In this document: one piece after another, positions 26,286 to 36,500 of the stretch | Layout of the letters: every line of letters begins with the position of its first letter | Numbering within the stretch: the first letter of the stretch is position 1 | NCBI RefSeq assembly: GCF_039533685.1 | Contig: NZ_BAAATZ010000006.1 | Span: 496,001 to 560,000 of the forward strand | DNA from: Actinocorallia aurantiaca | GTDB lineage: Bacteria; Actinomycetota; Actinomycetes; Streptosporangiales; Streptosporangiaceae | Direction: 5' to 3' | DNA: 64,000 nt | The notes under the pieces: generated by a model | The model's database searches: none | The model's input: only the letters and a program-made list of their open reading frames with translations | Told to the model about the DNA's origin: nothing | Program-made: the position numbers and the translations under genes

Positions 26286-27053
26286 TCAGATCGTAGGACG
26301 CCCGCAACACTTCTTGTACTTGGCGACCGATCCGCACCAGCAGGTGTCGTTGCGTTCGGGGGGCCAGGGGATCAGTTCGCCCTCGGGGGTGAGGATGCGC
26401 GCGGTCATGTCGGCGCGCATCCGCCGTTCGATCTCCAGCGGGTCGGCGCCCGTGTGGACGAGGCGGGGGCCGGTCGGCAGCCGCTTGGTGCCGAGCTGCT
26501 CGACGGTCGGCAGGTAGTCGGCGACCAGCGCCTCCAGCCGGGGGTCGGACCCGCCGAGGCGGCGGAAGTGCCCGCGGTGGATGAGCACGAGGTCGGGGTC
26601 CCAGCCTTCGGAGACGCCCCGCCGCAGGTCCTCGGTCAGCCAGCGGACGGCCGTCTCACGGTCGCCCAGGTCATTGGCGAGCACCAGGGTGTTCATCAGC
26701 GCGTCCAGCGGCTCGGACCGCCCGCGCAGCTCCTCCAGCAGCCCGCGGGCGGCGTCGTGGTCGCCGTTCAGCGCGTGCAGGTGGGCGATCGCGCCGAGCT
26801 CCTCCAGCCGGGCGGACTCGTCGACCTCGATCAGCCGGTAGGTCGCCTCGATCGCCTCGGGGTAGCGCTTCAGCTCGGTGAGCTGGTCGATCAGCTCGTC
26901 CAGGTACTCCGGCAGCGTCTCGTCCCCCTTGGCCCTGGGGTCGTCCAGAGCCCGCTGGAGCAGTTCGACGACGGCCGCGCGCCCCCCGGCCTTCTCGGCC
27001 TCCTCCAGGGCGTCGTCCAGGTCAAGCGGGTGGAACAGCTCATCAGGCAGCAT
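26286..27053 (-). CDS. TPR-like protein with C-terminal SEC-C zinc motif
   Basis: Protein of 255 aa. Helical repeats resembling TPR units fill residues about 10-150 (AIEATYRLIEVDESARLEEL, HALNGDHDAARGLLEELRG). The C-terminus is a SEC-C motif (CWCGSVAKYKKCCG) of the kind that binds zinc in SecA, where it contacts SecB and ribosomes. Stand-alone SEC-C proteins of this layout are widespread in actinobacteria and are of unknown function. A helper role in protein handling is a reasonable inference. Confidence 0.8.
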   Translation of the reverse strand: MLPDELFHPLDLDDALEEAEKAGGRAAVVELLQRALDDPRAKGDETLPEYLDELIDQLTELKRYPEAIEATYRLIEVDESARLEELGAIAHLHALNGDHDAARGLLEELRGRSEPLDALMNTLVLANDLGDRETAVRWLTEDLRRGVSEGWDPDLVLIHRGHFRRLGGSDPRLEALVADYLPTVEQLGTKRLPTGPRLVHTGADPLEIERRMRADMTARILTPEGELIPWPPERNDTCWCGSVAKYKKCCGRPTI

Positions 27054-27107
27054 TCGACCAGTCTGCCAGAGGCCCCGGCCCAGCAGACCGCAGCGAACGG
27101 CTCAGAC

Positions 27108-27170
27108 GACCGCAGCGAAGCGAGGATCGGCTGAGCCGCCCCGGGGGTCTGGGGGTCGCCCCCCAGAAAA
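27108..27170. repeat. REP-like intergenic repeat, copy 1
   Basis: It begins with GACCGCAGCGAAGCGAGGAT and ends in a GGGGGTCG/CCCCCC hairpin. The same module recurs at 52556-52625 and 52632-52700. The first half is flanked by GGCTCAG and CTGAGCC, which can pair. Confidence 0.75.
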
Positions 27171-27181
27171 TGAACAGGCCG

Positions 27182-27312
27182 ACCGCCGACCCGCCGACCC
27201 GAGCCCCTCACAGGACCGACCCACCGACCCGCCAAACCGCTGACCCACCGACCCGAGCCCTCGCCAGGACCAACCCAAACCACCGACCCGCCGACCCGAG
27301 CCCTCGCAAGGA
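27182..27312. repeat. Degenerate tandem repeat CCGACCCGCCGACCCGAGCC
   Basis: Three to four imperfect copies of a unit of about 30-50 bp containing CCGACCCGAGCCC(C/T)(T/C) followed by cAGGACc. It lies between the REP-like copy and the secretion hydrolase gene. No coding function is apparent. Confidence 0.55.
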
Positions 27313-27356
27313 CAAGACCGACCAGGCCGGCCCACGAGCCTCCCGGGCGAACCGGC

Positions 27357-28406
27357 TCAGCCGAGCTTCTCCAGTTGGTCGGCGACGTCGGGGTGCTGGA
27401 GGGGGCGGGTGAAGCCGACCAGGGTGCCGATGCGGTAGGGCATGACGGCGATGGCGGGGCGGCAGGCGGTGCAGCGGGCGACGATCATCTTGTTCTCGCC
27501 GATGACCATGCCGACGTGGCCGGGCCTGCCGGGGGCGTTGTTCGGGCCGGAGGAGAAGAAGACGAGGTCGCCGGGCGCCTCCGTGCCGTCCTTGACCTTG
27601 ATGCCGAACGGCCACTGGTCGAAGGTGACGCGGGGGATGTCGAGGCCGACGTGCTTGTAGGCCATCTGGACCAGCCCGGAGCAGTCGTAGCCGTCGGGTC
27701 CGGTGCCGCCCCAGATGTAGGGCTTGCCGCGCTGGGCCAGCGCGAAGTCGATGATGCGGGCGATGGCGTCGTCGGTGTAGGCGGGGAGGTCGGCGGTGTC
27801 CCTGCAGTCGGGCAGCCCGCCCGCCTGGATGACCTTGAACTCGCCGGCGGCGTACTTGGTCGCCCAGTCCAGGACGTCGTCGACGTAGTCCCAGGAGTGG
27901 TTGTACTGGAACAGCGCGGTCCGGACCTTCTCCGGCGCCTTGTTGTGCTTGAGGTAGCGGGCGGCGCCGGGGATGGCGTCGGCCGGGTCGTAGCGGTTCT
28001 TGGCCCCGTCGCCGTTGCCGTCGACGGCGAACGCCTTCCACGTCGGCTCCAGGAACTGCATCGGGCCGCCGGCGCCCGCGTAGTTCTCGCCGCTGAGGAC
28101 GCCCTCGCTCTCGAGCGTGCCGTGGATCGTCTCGACCCGGCCCACCCCGGCGAGGATGTTCCACGGGATGCCGTAGTCCTCGCCCGCCTTCTTGTAGAGG
28201 GCCAGGTAGTTCTCCGGGATGCCCTTGGCCGCTTCGGCCTCGCTCGGCTGCTCGGCGGCCTCCGCGGTGTCCACGCAGTTGCCCCGGCCGCCTCCCCCTC
28301 CGAAGAGGAACTGGGAGGCGCCGAAGAACGTGGGGACGATGAGGAGTCCGAAGAAGAGGGCGGCGAACACGCTGACCGCGCCGACCGCCAGCAGGCGCCT
28401 TCTCAT
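27357..28406 (-). CDS. Bifunctional lytic transglycosylase / NlpC-P60 hydrolase of the secretion operon
   Basis: Wall-opening enzyme of 349 aa, equivalent in architecture to CwlT of ICEBs1 and TcpG of pCW3. An N-terminal membrane segment (about 5-35) is followed by an SLT-type domain (about 62-190; catalytic Glu in GVGRVETIHG, then GAGGPMQFLEPTWKAF) and an NlpC/P60 domain (about 212-335; Cys in GYDCSGLVQMA, His in GHVGMVIG). Together these cut glycan strands and stem peptides so that a secretion channel can cross the wall. The ATG overlaps the preceding gene's TGA by 4 nt. It is the last gene of the operon. Confidence 0.92.
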   Translation of the reverse strand: MRRRLLAVGAVSVFAALFFGLLIVPTFFGASQFLFGGGGGRGNCVDTAEAAEQPSEAEAAKGIPENYLALYKKAGEDYGIPWNILAGVGRVETIHGTLESEGVLSGENYAGAGGPMQFLEPTWKAFAVDGNGDGAKNRYDPADAIPGAARYLKHNKAPEKVRTALFQYNHSWDYVDDVLDWATKYAAGEFKVIQAGGLPDCRDTADLPAYTDDAIARIIDFALAQRGKPYIWGGTGPDGYDCSGLVQMAYKHVGLDIPRVTFDQWPFGIKVKDGTEAPGDLVFFSSGPNNAPGRPGHVGMVIGENKMIVARCTACRPAIAVMPYRIGTLVGFTRPLQHPDVADQLEKLG

Positions 28407-29038
28407 CCGGACTCACCGTCCTGTCCCACGTCGGCCGGGCCGAAGGAGTGGACCTTCCAGGATCCGCCGGTGTTCTGCACCGTCACCGCCCACTGTTTGC
28501 CGTCCCGGCCGGTGGACCCGGCCTCGGTGACCTGCTGCGTCCCGGTGACCAGGAAGGTGATCGAGGTGCTGCCGATCGTGCGGACGGAGTTCAGCGAGGC
28601 GCCGCCCTCCGCGACCGTCTGGTCGGTCTTGCGCTGCGCCAGGATGCCGGGCGAGGCGGCGGCGGCGAGCAGGTCGTCATAAACCAGGTCGTTCACCAGC
28701 GGGCGGAGTCTGTCGAGGTACGTCTGGGGTTCCTCGTCGTACCGGTAGGTCCCGTAGCGGGAGACGAACTGCTGGGCCGTGGTGGCGGCCGTGGCGAAGG
28801 ACTCCCGGTCGAAGGGCAGCAGCCGGTAGACGTCGAAGCTCTCCGGGTCGACGAGCTCGTCGATGCCCGGCGGCGGGGTGGCGGGGGCCGCGGCGGGCGG
28901 CGCCGCCGCCGGGGGGCCGTCGCGCTCCACCGGGTCGGTGTCGGGCCTGGGCCACCACAGCCACAGGCCCAGCAGCACCAGTGCGACGGCCATCCCGGCG
29001 AACAGCGTCCGCCGCTGCCGGTCGTTGTTCAAGTCCAT
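28403..29038 (-). CDS. Small single-pass accessory protein of the secretion operon
   Basis: Protein of 211 aa with one membrane helix (residues about 12-30, LFAGMAVALVLLGLWLWW), a Pro/Ala-rich linker and an external alpha/beta domain (about 75-205) that begins FATAATTAQQFVSRYGTYRY. The layout and the late strands (ITFLVTGTQQVTE, WAVTVQNTGGSWKVHSFG) resemble NTF2-like periplasmic domains such as VirB8/TcpC. It is probably a second VirB8-like component of the channel. It lies 2 nt after the VirB6-like gene and overlaps the hydrolase gene by 4 nt. Confidence 0.65.
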   Translation of the reverse strand: MDLNNDRQRRTLFAGMAVALVLLGLWLWWPRPDTDPVERDGPPAAAPPAAAPATPPPGIDELVDPESFDVYRLLPFDRESFATAATTAQQFVSRYGTYRYDEEPQTYLDRLRPLVNDLVYDDLLAAAASPGILAQRKTDQTVAEGGASLNSVRTIGSTSITFLVTGTQQVTEAGSTGRDGKQWAVTVQNTGGSWKVHSFGPADVGQDGESG

Positions 29039-29040
29039 GG

Positions 29041-31149
29041 TCAGTCGTCGGAGTCGCTCGGGTTCAGCCAGAAAGGCGTGGGGGGTTCGGTGTCGGCGAC
29101 CCGCTTGGCCCACAGCGGCGGGGCCTGGTCGCGGGCCGCGGGCGCGGGGGTCTGCCGCTGCCGGGGCACCGACGAGCCGGTGACGCCGCCGCCGGACTTC
29201 GGCGCGGGGGCGGGTTTGGACGGCGCCGCGGGCTTGGACGCGGGCCTCGGCTCGGGCCGCTCGCTCCACGAGGTGGGCCTGCCGCCTCCTCCGCCGCCGC
29301 CCTTGCGGGAGAGCGGGCGGGGGCTCGACGCGGGACGTCCCCCCGCGCCCGCGGACGTGCGTCCGCGGCCCGCCACGGCGACGCTGCCGCCGCCCGCGGT
29401 GCTCCCCGAGCCTCCGCCGCCGCTCCTGATGTTGGGCAGGTTCAGCGGCGGCGCGGTGTCGGCGACGCGGCCGGAGCCGGCGCCCGCCGGATCCGCGGCC
29501 CGGACCTTGGTGCCCAGCGAGCCCGAGCCGGACTTGACGGCCGGCTCGTCGGGGCCGATGCCCGACAGGGCGGGCGCCCCGTCCTCGCGGCGGACCAGCC
29601 GGGACAGCGCGGCGCCCGGAACGGCGGCCTGCGCGACGCCCAGGGTGTTCTTGCGCACCGACGCGATGGACTTCTCGAGCTCGTTCTCCGAGCGGGAGCG
29701 CGAGACGGCCGAGTACCCCACGGACGCGAACAGGTGCTGGAACGGTTTGCGGTAGATGAACGCCGCGCCGGTCACCAGGGCGATGAGCATGATCTGCAGG
29801 CCCCAGGGCAGCCCCTCGCCGAGGATCACCCCGTAGGCCCACAGCAGCAGGGCGAGCACCCCTATCAGCGCCGCCTGTTTGAGCAGCATCGACAGCAGGA
29901 GCTCCAGCCATCTGACCGCGATCACCCGGCCGATCCCGGGGTGGATGCCGATGCCCAGGAAGATCGGGCCGGCCACCAGCAGCAGCAGGAACGCGATCTT
30001 CACGATGATCAGGGTGACCGAGATGACCAGGATGAGCAGTCCGGCGACCAGGGCGGCGAACAGCGCGCCGAACGCGACGGCCAGCCGCGACGTCCACTGC
30101 TTGCCCTGGAAGAGCGGGTAGACGCCCGGGTAGTCCGCCTTGATGCTCTTGGCGACCTCCTGGTAGGCGTCGGCCTTGGCGCCCATGTCGGGCTTCTCCG
30201 CCCCGTACGTCTCGGGAAGGTCGACGGCCTGGGCGTACAGGAGCTTGTCCGCGTGGTCCTTGACGATCTTGGATTCGGAGTCGGTGGTGCCGAACTGGCC
30301 CATCAGCCACGGCTTGCAGACCAGGGCCACCCACAGGCCGTTGGCGTTGCGGGTGGTGGCGTCGAGCTTGGACGCGTCCACCGTCGGCTTGCCCTCGGGC
30401 GTCGGCACGCACGTGGTGCCCGCGCCGCTCTGCGGCAGCGCCGCGTTGAACGCCGCGCTCGTGGCGTTGGAGACGGTGGTGCCCAGCGTGGTGAAGTCGC
30501 CCGGGCGGGCGATCAGCCAGATCAGGCCGACCATCGCCGCGACCATCCAGATCGTGCCCTCGGCGACCTTGGACGTGCGCTTGCGGACCAGGCCCCACCA
30601 GGCCAGGGTCAGCGCGCCGAGGATGACGACCGGAGTCCAGTAGCGGGCGTTGAAGGTCTTGCCGATGCCGGTGATGACCTCGTCGACGGTGTCCTTCAGC
30701 CAGCCCAGCAGCGACTCCGACGCCGCCGCCTGGTAGACGCTGATCGTCGTGCGGTCCACGGCGCGGACCAGGGTGAAGAGGGTGTTGGAGAGGGAGTTGC
30801 CGATCATGGCCATGGCGTCGCCGCAGCCCATGTCGACGGCGTACCACGTCTGGCCCGCGGTGCCGTAGCGGTCGTAGTAGGTGAGCTGGTCGGCGGCCGT
30901 GGTCTGCAGCTGCTCACTCGGGTAGTCCGGAGGCTTGATCAGGCCGTCCGCCCCCGAGCCGTACGCCTCGGGGGCGGGGGCGGCCGCGGGCGCGCAGGCG
31001 TCGTTGGGGTTGGTGCTCCAGGGCGGGTCCGGCGCGGCCGCCGCGGCGGGCGTCATCAGCATGAACACCGCCATGCACAACAACAGCACCACGGATCGGC
31101 GACGACCCGCTCCCTCGCGGACACGGCCGACGGCACGTCGGAGTCTCAT
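29041..31149 (-). CDS. VirB6/TrbL-like polytopic channel protein
   Basis: Membrane protein of 702 aa, likely inner-membrane core of the secretion channel (equivalent to ConG/TcpH). A signal-like helix (about 18-38) precedes an extracytoplasmic stretch. Membrane helices follow at about 170-190, 202-220, 350-400 (long hydrophobic block LLILVISVTLIIVKIAFLLL), 425-445 and 455-475. The C-terminal ~200 residues are a disordered, Gly/Ser/Pro-rich tail likely in the cytoplasm. The start overlaps the VirB4 stop by 4 nt. The long tail is unusual and may carry a regulatory or docking role. Confidence 0.8.
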   Translation of the reverse strand: MRLRRAVGRVREGAGRRRSVVLLLCMAVFMLMTPAAAAAPDPPWSTNPNDACAPAAAPAPEAYGSGADGLIKPPDYPSEQLQTTAADQLTYYDRYGTAGQTWYAVDMGCGDAMAMIGNSLSNTLFTLVRAVDRTTISVYQAAASESLLGWLKDTVDEVITGIGKTFNARYWTPVVILGALTLAWWGLVRKRTSKVAEGTIWMVAAMVGLIWLIARPGDFTTLGTTVSNATSAAFNAALPQSGAGTTCVPTPEGKPTVDASKLDATTRNANGLWVALVCKPWLMGQFGTTDSESKIVKDHADKLLYAQAVDLPETYGAEKPDMGAKADAYQEVAKSIKADYPGVYPLFQGKQWTSRLAVAFGALFAALVAGLLILVISVTLIIVKIAFLLLLVAGPIFLGIGIHPGIGRVIAVRWLELLLSMLLKQAALIGVLALLLWAYGVILGEGLPWGLQIMLIALVTGAAFIYRKPFQHLFASVGYSAVSRSRSENELEKSIASVRKNTLGVAQAAVPGAALSRLVRREDGAPALSGIGPDEPAVKSGSGSLGTKVRAADPAGAGSGRVADTAPPLNLPNIRSGGGGSGSTAGGGSVAVAGRGRTSAGAGGRPASSPRPLSRKGGGGGGGRPTSWSERPEPRPASKPAAPSKPAPAPKSGGGVTGSSVPRQRQTPAPAARDQAPPLWAKRVADTEPPTPFWLNPSDSDD

Positions 31150-33596
31150 CCGGCGCTCTCCTCTGGGTCAGCCCCCGTCTTGGACAGAACCGGCCTCTGG
31201 CGGGTCGGGTTGGTGTCGAGCCAGCGCACGAGCTCCTCGGAGATGAGGTCCACGCCGATCCGTCCCGCCCGACCGTCCAGATCCCGGAAGATGCACTCGC
31301 CGTTGCCGAGGTTGCGAAGCACGCTCTTGTGCTCGTCGGAGGCCTCGACCCCGAGCAGCGCCATGACATTGCCGACCTCTCCCCGCTCGCTGGAGCGGAA
31401 GGAGAAGACCGACGAGAGACAGTTCGTCACCTGCTCATTCAACAGGTCGCCGGCATTTTGCGAAACCAAGATCAACGCAGTATTGCGGGAACGGCCCATC
31501 CGCGATACTTCCGGAATCAGTTTGGCGCCTTCGGGTGTCGAAGTGATGGCCCACGCCTCGTCCAGGAAGATGGCCTTGGGCAGCCTCCGGTCCAGTCCGT
31601 GCATGAGCCGGCGCGCGAACTGCGAGACCAGGTACATCAGGGCGACCGAAAGGCGCTGTTCGTACGAGTAGTCCTCGCGGCTGATCGCCACGTCCGGCAG
31701 CGTCAGGCCGCCGAGGGTGAAGACGGTCGTCCAGCCCTCGGTGTCGATGCGCTCCCCGCCGTACGGGTCGAAGCACAGGGACGCAAGCCGCATCTCCGAC
31801 ATCGACCGCAGCACCGCGCCGAGGTTCTTGGACGCCGGGTCCTCCGCCGCCTCCAGGTGGTCCACGACCCGGCCCAGCGACGGGCGCTCGCCGTTGGCGA
31901 CCGCGCCGACGGCCTGGATCATCGCCGACTCGCGCTCCTCCGACATGCGCGGCAGCAGCAGCCGCAGCGTCTCGGTGGCCATCGTCTTCTTGGCCGCCAG
32001 GTCGTCGCCGAAGCCGAACGGGTCGAGCAGGCCCGGAGCCGCCGAACCCAAAGGAAGAGTCCTGGCCTTGCGGCCGCGGGCCTTCAGCAGCTCCACAAGC
32101 GCTTCCGCGTCACCTTTGGGGTCAATAGCCGCGATCGTAACGCCGCGAAGCGCCATCTGGTAGATGAGCAGAAGGGCCAGAGTCGTCTTACCTCCGCCGG
32201 GCTCACCGGTGATGGCGATGGCCGTCGGACGGTTGCGCGCGGCCGCCACCAGCGGGTCGAAGTGCACGATGCTGCGCGCCCGGCCCAGCGTCTCGCCGAT
32301 GTACGGGCCCGTCCAGCCGCCGCCCACGTCGTCCCTGCGGTCGCCGAGGTCGACGGTCGCCACCGGCATGCCGCCCGCGATCGTCCGCAGCGGCTGGCGC
32401 TGGGCGTAGGCGTTCAGGCGCAGGCGGTCGCCCGGCAGGGACTCGCTGAACAGCGAGAACTGGTCGCCGGTGGAGTTCACCACGTCGATGCCGATGTCGC
32501 GGTAGTGCTCCACGACGGCGTCCACCCGCTGGACGAGCAGCTCCTCGGTGTGCGCCGTCACGATGAGGCGGTGCCAGCCGTAGACGAACGGGAGGCGCTC
32601 CTTGGTGATGCCGTGCTCCAGCATCCGGGCCGCGTCGATCTGCTCCGCCAGCGCGATCGGAGCCTCCGCGCCCGCCTCGCGGATGTGGGCGTCCATGTCG
32701 CGGGCGTGCGCCAGCTTGCGGGAGACGTCCTTGGAGGCCAGCGCGGGCGGGATGAGGCGCATCCGCGAGCTGATCTCGACGGGGAAGGAGAGCGAGTCCG
32801 AGTAGTGCAGCCACGGCTCGCCGTCCGGGAACGGCATCAGGTCGGGGAAGCGCGCGAACGACAGGTACGCGGTGTAGGACTCGCCGCCCGGCTGCTCCAT
32901 GCGCAGGTTGGAACGCCCGTTGTGGATGGCGCCTTCGACCAGCGCCTCGATCTCGCCCGCGCCCCAGCGGCGCTTGGACACGGCCGACGGAGGCGGGTCC
33001 GCGAGCGCTCCCGTCACGGCGTGCTGGAACAGCCACGCCACCTCGACGGACGTGGCGTGGCGGGCGCGCAGAGCACCGCTGGACAGCGCGCGGCCCAGCC
33101 GCTCCGCCTGCTCCGTCCAGCGCTTGATCTCGCGCTCGTCGATCGCGTCGTCCTCCAGGCCGAGCGTCCGCTCCGACTTGCGGTAGAAGCCCAGGATGGT
33201 GCCGAGCGAACCCTGCAGCTGCACGCCACGCTTGCCCAGCCGGACGCCCAGGTAGACCTCCTTGGACCAGAAGTCCTTCGCCCAGACGTGCGAGTACATC
33301 TCCTCCAGGTAGCCGCGCCAGCCGGAGCCGTTGTCGCTCGTCTTGTCCAGCGCCAGCGCCCACTCGGCCGCGGGGTAGGTGCGGTGCGCGATCCGCAGGT
33401 GGACCTCGGCGTCCTGCATGCGGATCGCGGCGAGCGCGATGGTGAGGTTCGTCGCGAGCGCCTCGCGCTCCTCGGCGGTGGTGAACTCGTAGCTGAACGT
33501 CGGCAGCCGGAAGTACGCCCAGGCCGAGTGCTCGCTGAGCAGGATGCGGTCGTCGAAGTACCGGACGGCCAGCCGACTCGTCTTCGTCCGACTCAC
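31146..33596 (-). CDS. VirB4-family secretion ATPase
   Basis: ATPase of 816 aa that powers type IV secretion (family of TcpF, ConE and VirB4). The N-terminal ~450 residues form the VirB4 N-domain. Walker A is ITGEPGGGKTTLALLL (Lys470), Walker B is KAIFLDEAWAI at about 690, and the RecA-like motif ALILVSQNAGDLL follows. The open frame extends upstream, but GTG 33596 (VSRTKTSRLAVRYFDD) overlaps the preceding stop by 4 nt, so it is the start. Full length and motifs intact indicate a working enzyme. Confidence 0.93.
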   Translation of the reverse strand: MSRTKTSRLAVRYFDDRILLSEHSAWAYFRLPTFSYEFTTAEEREALATNLTIALAAIRMQDAEVHLRIAHRTYPAAEWALALDKTSDNGSGWRGYLEEMYSHVWAKDFWSKEVYLGVRLGKRGVQLQGSLGTILGFYRKSERTLGLEDDAIDEREIKRWTEQAERLGRALSSGALRARHATSVEVAWLFQHAVTGALADPPPSAVSKRRWGAGEIEALVEGAIHNGRSNLRMEQPGGESYTAYLSFARFPDLMPFPDGEPWLHYSDSLSFPVEISSRMRLIPPALASKDVSRKLAHARDMDAHIREAGAEAPIALAEQIDAARMLEHGITKERLPFVYGWHRLIVTAHTEELLVQRVDAVVEHYRDIGIDVVNSTGDQFSLFSESLPGDRLRLNAYAQRQPLRTIAGGMPVATVDLGDRRDDVGGGWTGPYIGETLGRARSIVHFDPLVAAARNRPTAIAITGEPGGGKTTLALLLIYQMALRGVTIAAIDPKGDAEALVELLKARGRKARTLPLGSAAPGLLDPFGFGDDLAAKKTMATETLRLLLPRMSEERESAMIQAVGAVANGERPSLGRVVDHLEAAEDPASKNLGAVLRSMSEMRLASLCFDPYGGERIDTEGWTTVFTLGGLTLPDVAISREDYSYEQRLSVALMYLVSQFARRLMHGLDRRLPKAIFLDEAWAITSTPEGAKLIPEVSRMGRSRNTALILVSQNAGDLLNEQVTNCLSSVFSFRSSERGEVGNVMALLGVEASDEHKSVLRNLGNGECIFRDLDGRAGRIGVDLISEELVRWLDTNPTRQRPVLSKTGADPEESAG

Positions 33597-36500
33597 TGCG
33601 TGCGCTCCTGGTGGTAGGGGGAGGGATCCTGGTACCTCTCGGGCAGGACCGAGAAGCCGCCCGCGACCACCGCGCTCAGGGCCAGGTAGGCCCGTCTCGT
33701 CGGCGGCCTGAGGGCCTTGAGCTCGTTGCGGGGCGACCGGTCGAGGCTGAGGTGGTCGTCCCACGGGATGCGGACCAGCGCCCGGCACTGGCCGCGCGCC
33801 ACCTGCTCGGCCTGCTCCACGTCGGTCTGGCTGCGGCGGCTCACCCCGTTGATGACGGTGACGGCGCGCTGCCGCAGGTCGTGGTAGCCGTGGCCGTCGA
33901 GCCACTCGAACGTCATCGCCACCGCGCGCGGGGCGTCCGAGCTGGCGGGGGCCACCAGCACGACCTGGTCGGCGTGCGGCAGCACCCGGCTGACCACGCT
34001 CGCGGCGGCGTCCAGCAGCGTGACGCTGTAGAACCGGTCGAGCGTGCGGATCGCCTGCGCGTAGTCGCGGTCGTCCAGCGCGTGCAGCGGGGTCTTGCCC
34101 GCCGCGACGACGTCCAGGCCCGACTTGGACCGGCTGGTGTAGCGCCGGATCCCCGCCAGGCTGCCGATGTGCTCGGCGTTGGCGATGAGCGACGTGAGCG
34201 TCTCGTGCGTGTCGATCTTCGTGCGGCGGGCCAGCGCGCCGGGTCCCGGGCTGACGTCGAGCGCGACGGCGGGCTCCCCGCAGAACTGCGCGAACGTGTG
34301 GCCCATCATCAGCGTGGTGACCGTCTGGCCCGCGCCCCCGGTGCAGCCGAGCACCACGATGTGGCGCTTGCCCTGGAACGGGCGCTGCAGCCGCTCGATG
34401 TAGTCCTGGTCGACGGGGTTGCCGCGGCTGAGCAGGCGGCGCAGCCCGCCCGGCTCCTCGACGGGCTGGTCCGGCGGCGTGATCGCCTGGACCCGCTCCA
34501 CCGGAGGGGTCGGCACCGGCATCGGCCGGGGCCGCACCGGGGACGCGGGCCCGGAGCGCACCTCGCGCGGCGGCGGCGGAGGCTCCTCCCGCGGCGGAGG
34601 CACGATCCGCGGCGGCTCCGGCTTGACCGGCCGCCCCCGCACCGGCTCGGGCAGCCGGTCCCGGCTGGGCGCCCCCGGCCACACCGACCGCTCCGGCGCC
34701 CGCCCGCCGATCTCCTGCTGCCCTTCCACCGCGGTGATCCGCGGCCGCTCCTCACGCCTCCCGAAGCTCCCCGGGGGCTCCCCGGGAGCCCCCGCCCGAG
34801 GCCCACCCTGCCGGGGCCCCGCCGGCGGCACCGCGTGCCCACCGGACGGCGCTTCCTGACGCTCCTGACGTTCCTGAATCTCCTGGCCCGCCGCAGGCAC
34901 CACGTATCCGCCGGACGGCGCTTCCTGACGCTCTTGGCGTTCCTGGCCCGCCGCAGGCACCACGTATCCGCCGGACGGCGCTTCCTGACGCTCTTGGCGT
35001 TCCTGGCCCGCCGCAGGCACCACATACCCACCGGACGGCGCCTCCTGGCGCTCTTGGCGTTGCGGAGCCCGGCCCTGCCGGTCCGCCGTCGGCATCGCAT
35101 ATCCACCGGACGGCGCCTCCTGGTGCGCCCGCTCCGAAACCCGCTCCTCCTGGCCCGCCGCAGGCACCACGTAGCCGCCGGACGGCGCCTCCTGGCGTTC
35201 CGGCCGCTGCGGGGTCTCCTCGGCGGGCGCGGAGGACTGTGCGGAGGCCGCGGGGGTGCGCGGCACCGAACGAGGGGGCTGATGGGTGGGGGCCGCGGGG
35301 GTTCGCGGGGCCACCTGGGGGATGTCGGGGGCCGTCGTCGGCGGCCGGGAGACCCGGGCGGGGGGCAGATCGCCCGGTGCCGGGATCGGGGGCCAGATCT
35401 GCTGGTCCGTGCGGTTCGCCACCGAGTCGGGGGGGCTCACCCTCGCGGCGGGGGCCTCCTGCCGGGACGGCTGCTCGGCCTCCCGCCGCGGCTCCTCACC
35501 GGGGTGGGCGCGCGGGGCCGAAGCGGCTCCGAACGAACCCGGCACCTGCGGGATGTCGAGCGCGGTCACGGGCGGCGGCCCGACCACCGGACGCTCCTCG
35601 TCGGCCACGGCGGGCGCGTGCTCCTCGCGCGCGACGGCCTCGTCCCCCTCCGGGACGGGCACGGGCGAGCCGGGAGAACCGACCGGCGCCTCTTCCTCCG
35701 AACGCACTCCGTCCCCTTCCCCCGAAGGCGACGGGCCGTCCGCGGACCGCCCGACGTCGTCCCCCCGCCGGTCTGTCCCGGGAACACGCTCGTCCTCCGC
35801 GTGCTCCACTCGCCCGGCCTGATCTTCTTCCCCTACGCGCGCGGCCTCTTCGGCCCGCACGGCTTCCTCGACCTCGGCGGCCTCCCTCAGCCGCGCCGCC
35901 TCCTCGTCCCGGAGTTCGGCTTCGGCCCGCGCCGCCTCCTCGGCCCGCACGGCCTCTTCGGCCTCGGCCCGAGCCTCCTCCTCCAGAAGGGCGGCTTCCT
36001 GGGCCCGCACGGCGTCCTCCATCTCGGCGGCCTCCCGGGACCCTGCCGCTTCCTCCGCGTGACCGAGGCCGGCGGACTCCGCCCGTGCCGTTTCGGGAAC
36101 ACGAACGTCCCGCTCCGCGGGGGAGGTCTGCTCCTCCGCGACGGGCACGGCCTCCCGGCCCGTCCGCGCGGCCCGCTCGGTGAGGGCCGCGTCCCGCAGG
36201 CGCGCGGCCTCCTCCGCCCGCGCCTCGGACTCGGCCCGCGCCGCCTCCTCGGCCCGCACGGCCTCTTCGGCCTCGGCCCGAGCCTCCTCCTCCAGAAGGG
36301 CGGCTTCCTGGGCCCGCACGGCGTCCTCCATCTCGGCGNNNNNNNNNNNNNCCTCCAGCCGTGCGGTTTCCTGAGCCCGCACCACGTTCTCGTTCCACGC
36401 GGCCTCACGCGAAGTCTCCGGCGCGCGCGGCGACCGCTCGACGGGAGCCGTCTCGCCCGCGCGGACGGACGTCTGCGGACGGGGCGCGGGACGCCGGGCG

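Larger units (their letters stand above)
27054..27356. other. Intergenic region with repeats
   Basis: About 300 bp between the SEC-C gene and the secretion-operon hydrolase gene, both on the minus strand. It holds a REP-like repeat copy (27108-27170) and a run of loosely repeated CCGACCCGCCGACCCGAG units (27182-27312). No gene or clear promoter was identified. Confidence 0.6.

Noticed and set aside
27170..27412. Short plus-strand ORF over the CCGACCC repeats
   Set aside because: Composition comes from the tandem repeat, and no start site or conserved motif supports it.
28403..30847. Extended 814-codon frame around the small secretion accessory protein
   Set aside because: The upstream part is antisense-like and overlaps the VirB6 gene; the conserved start is at 29038.
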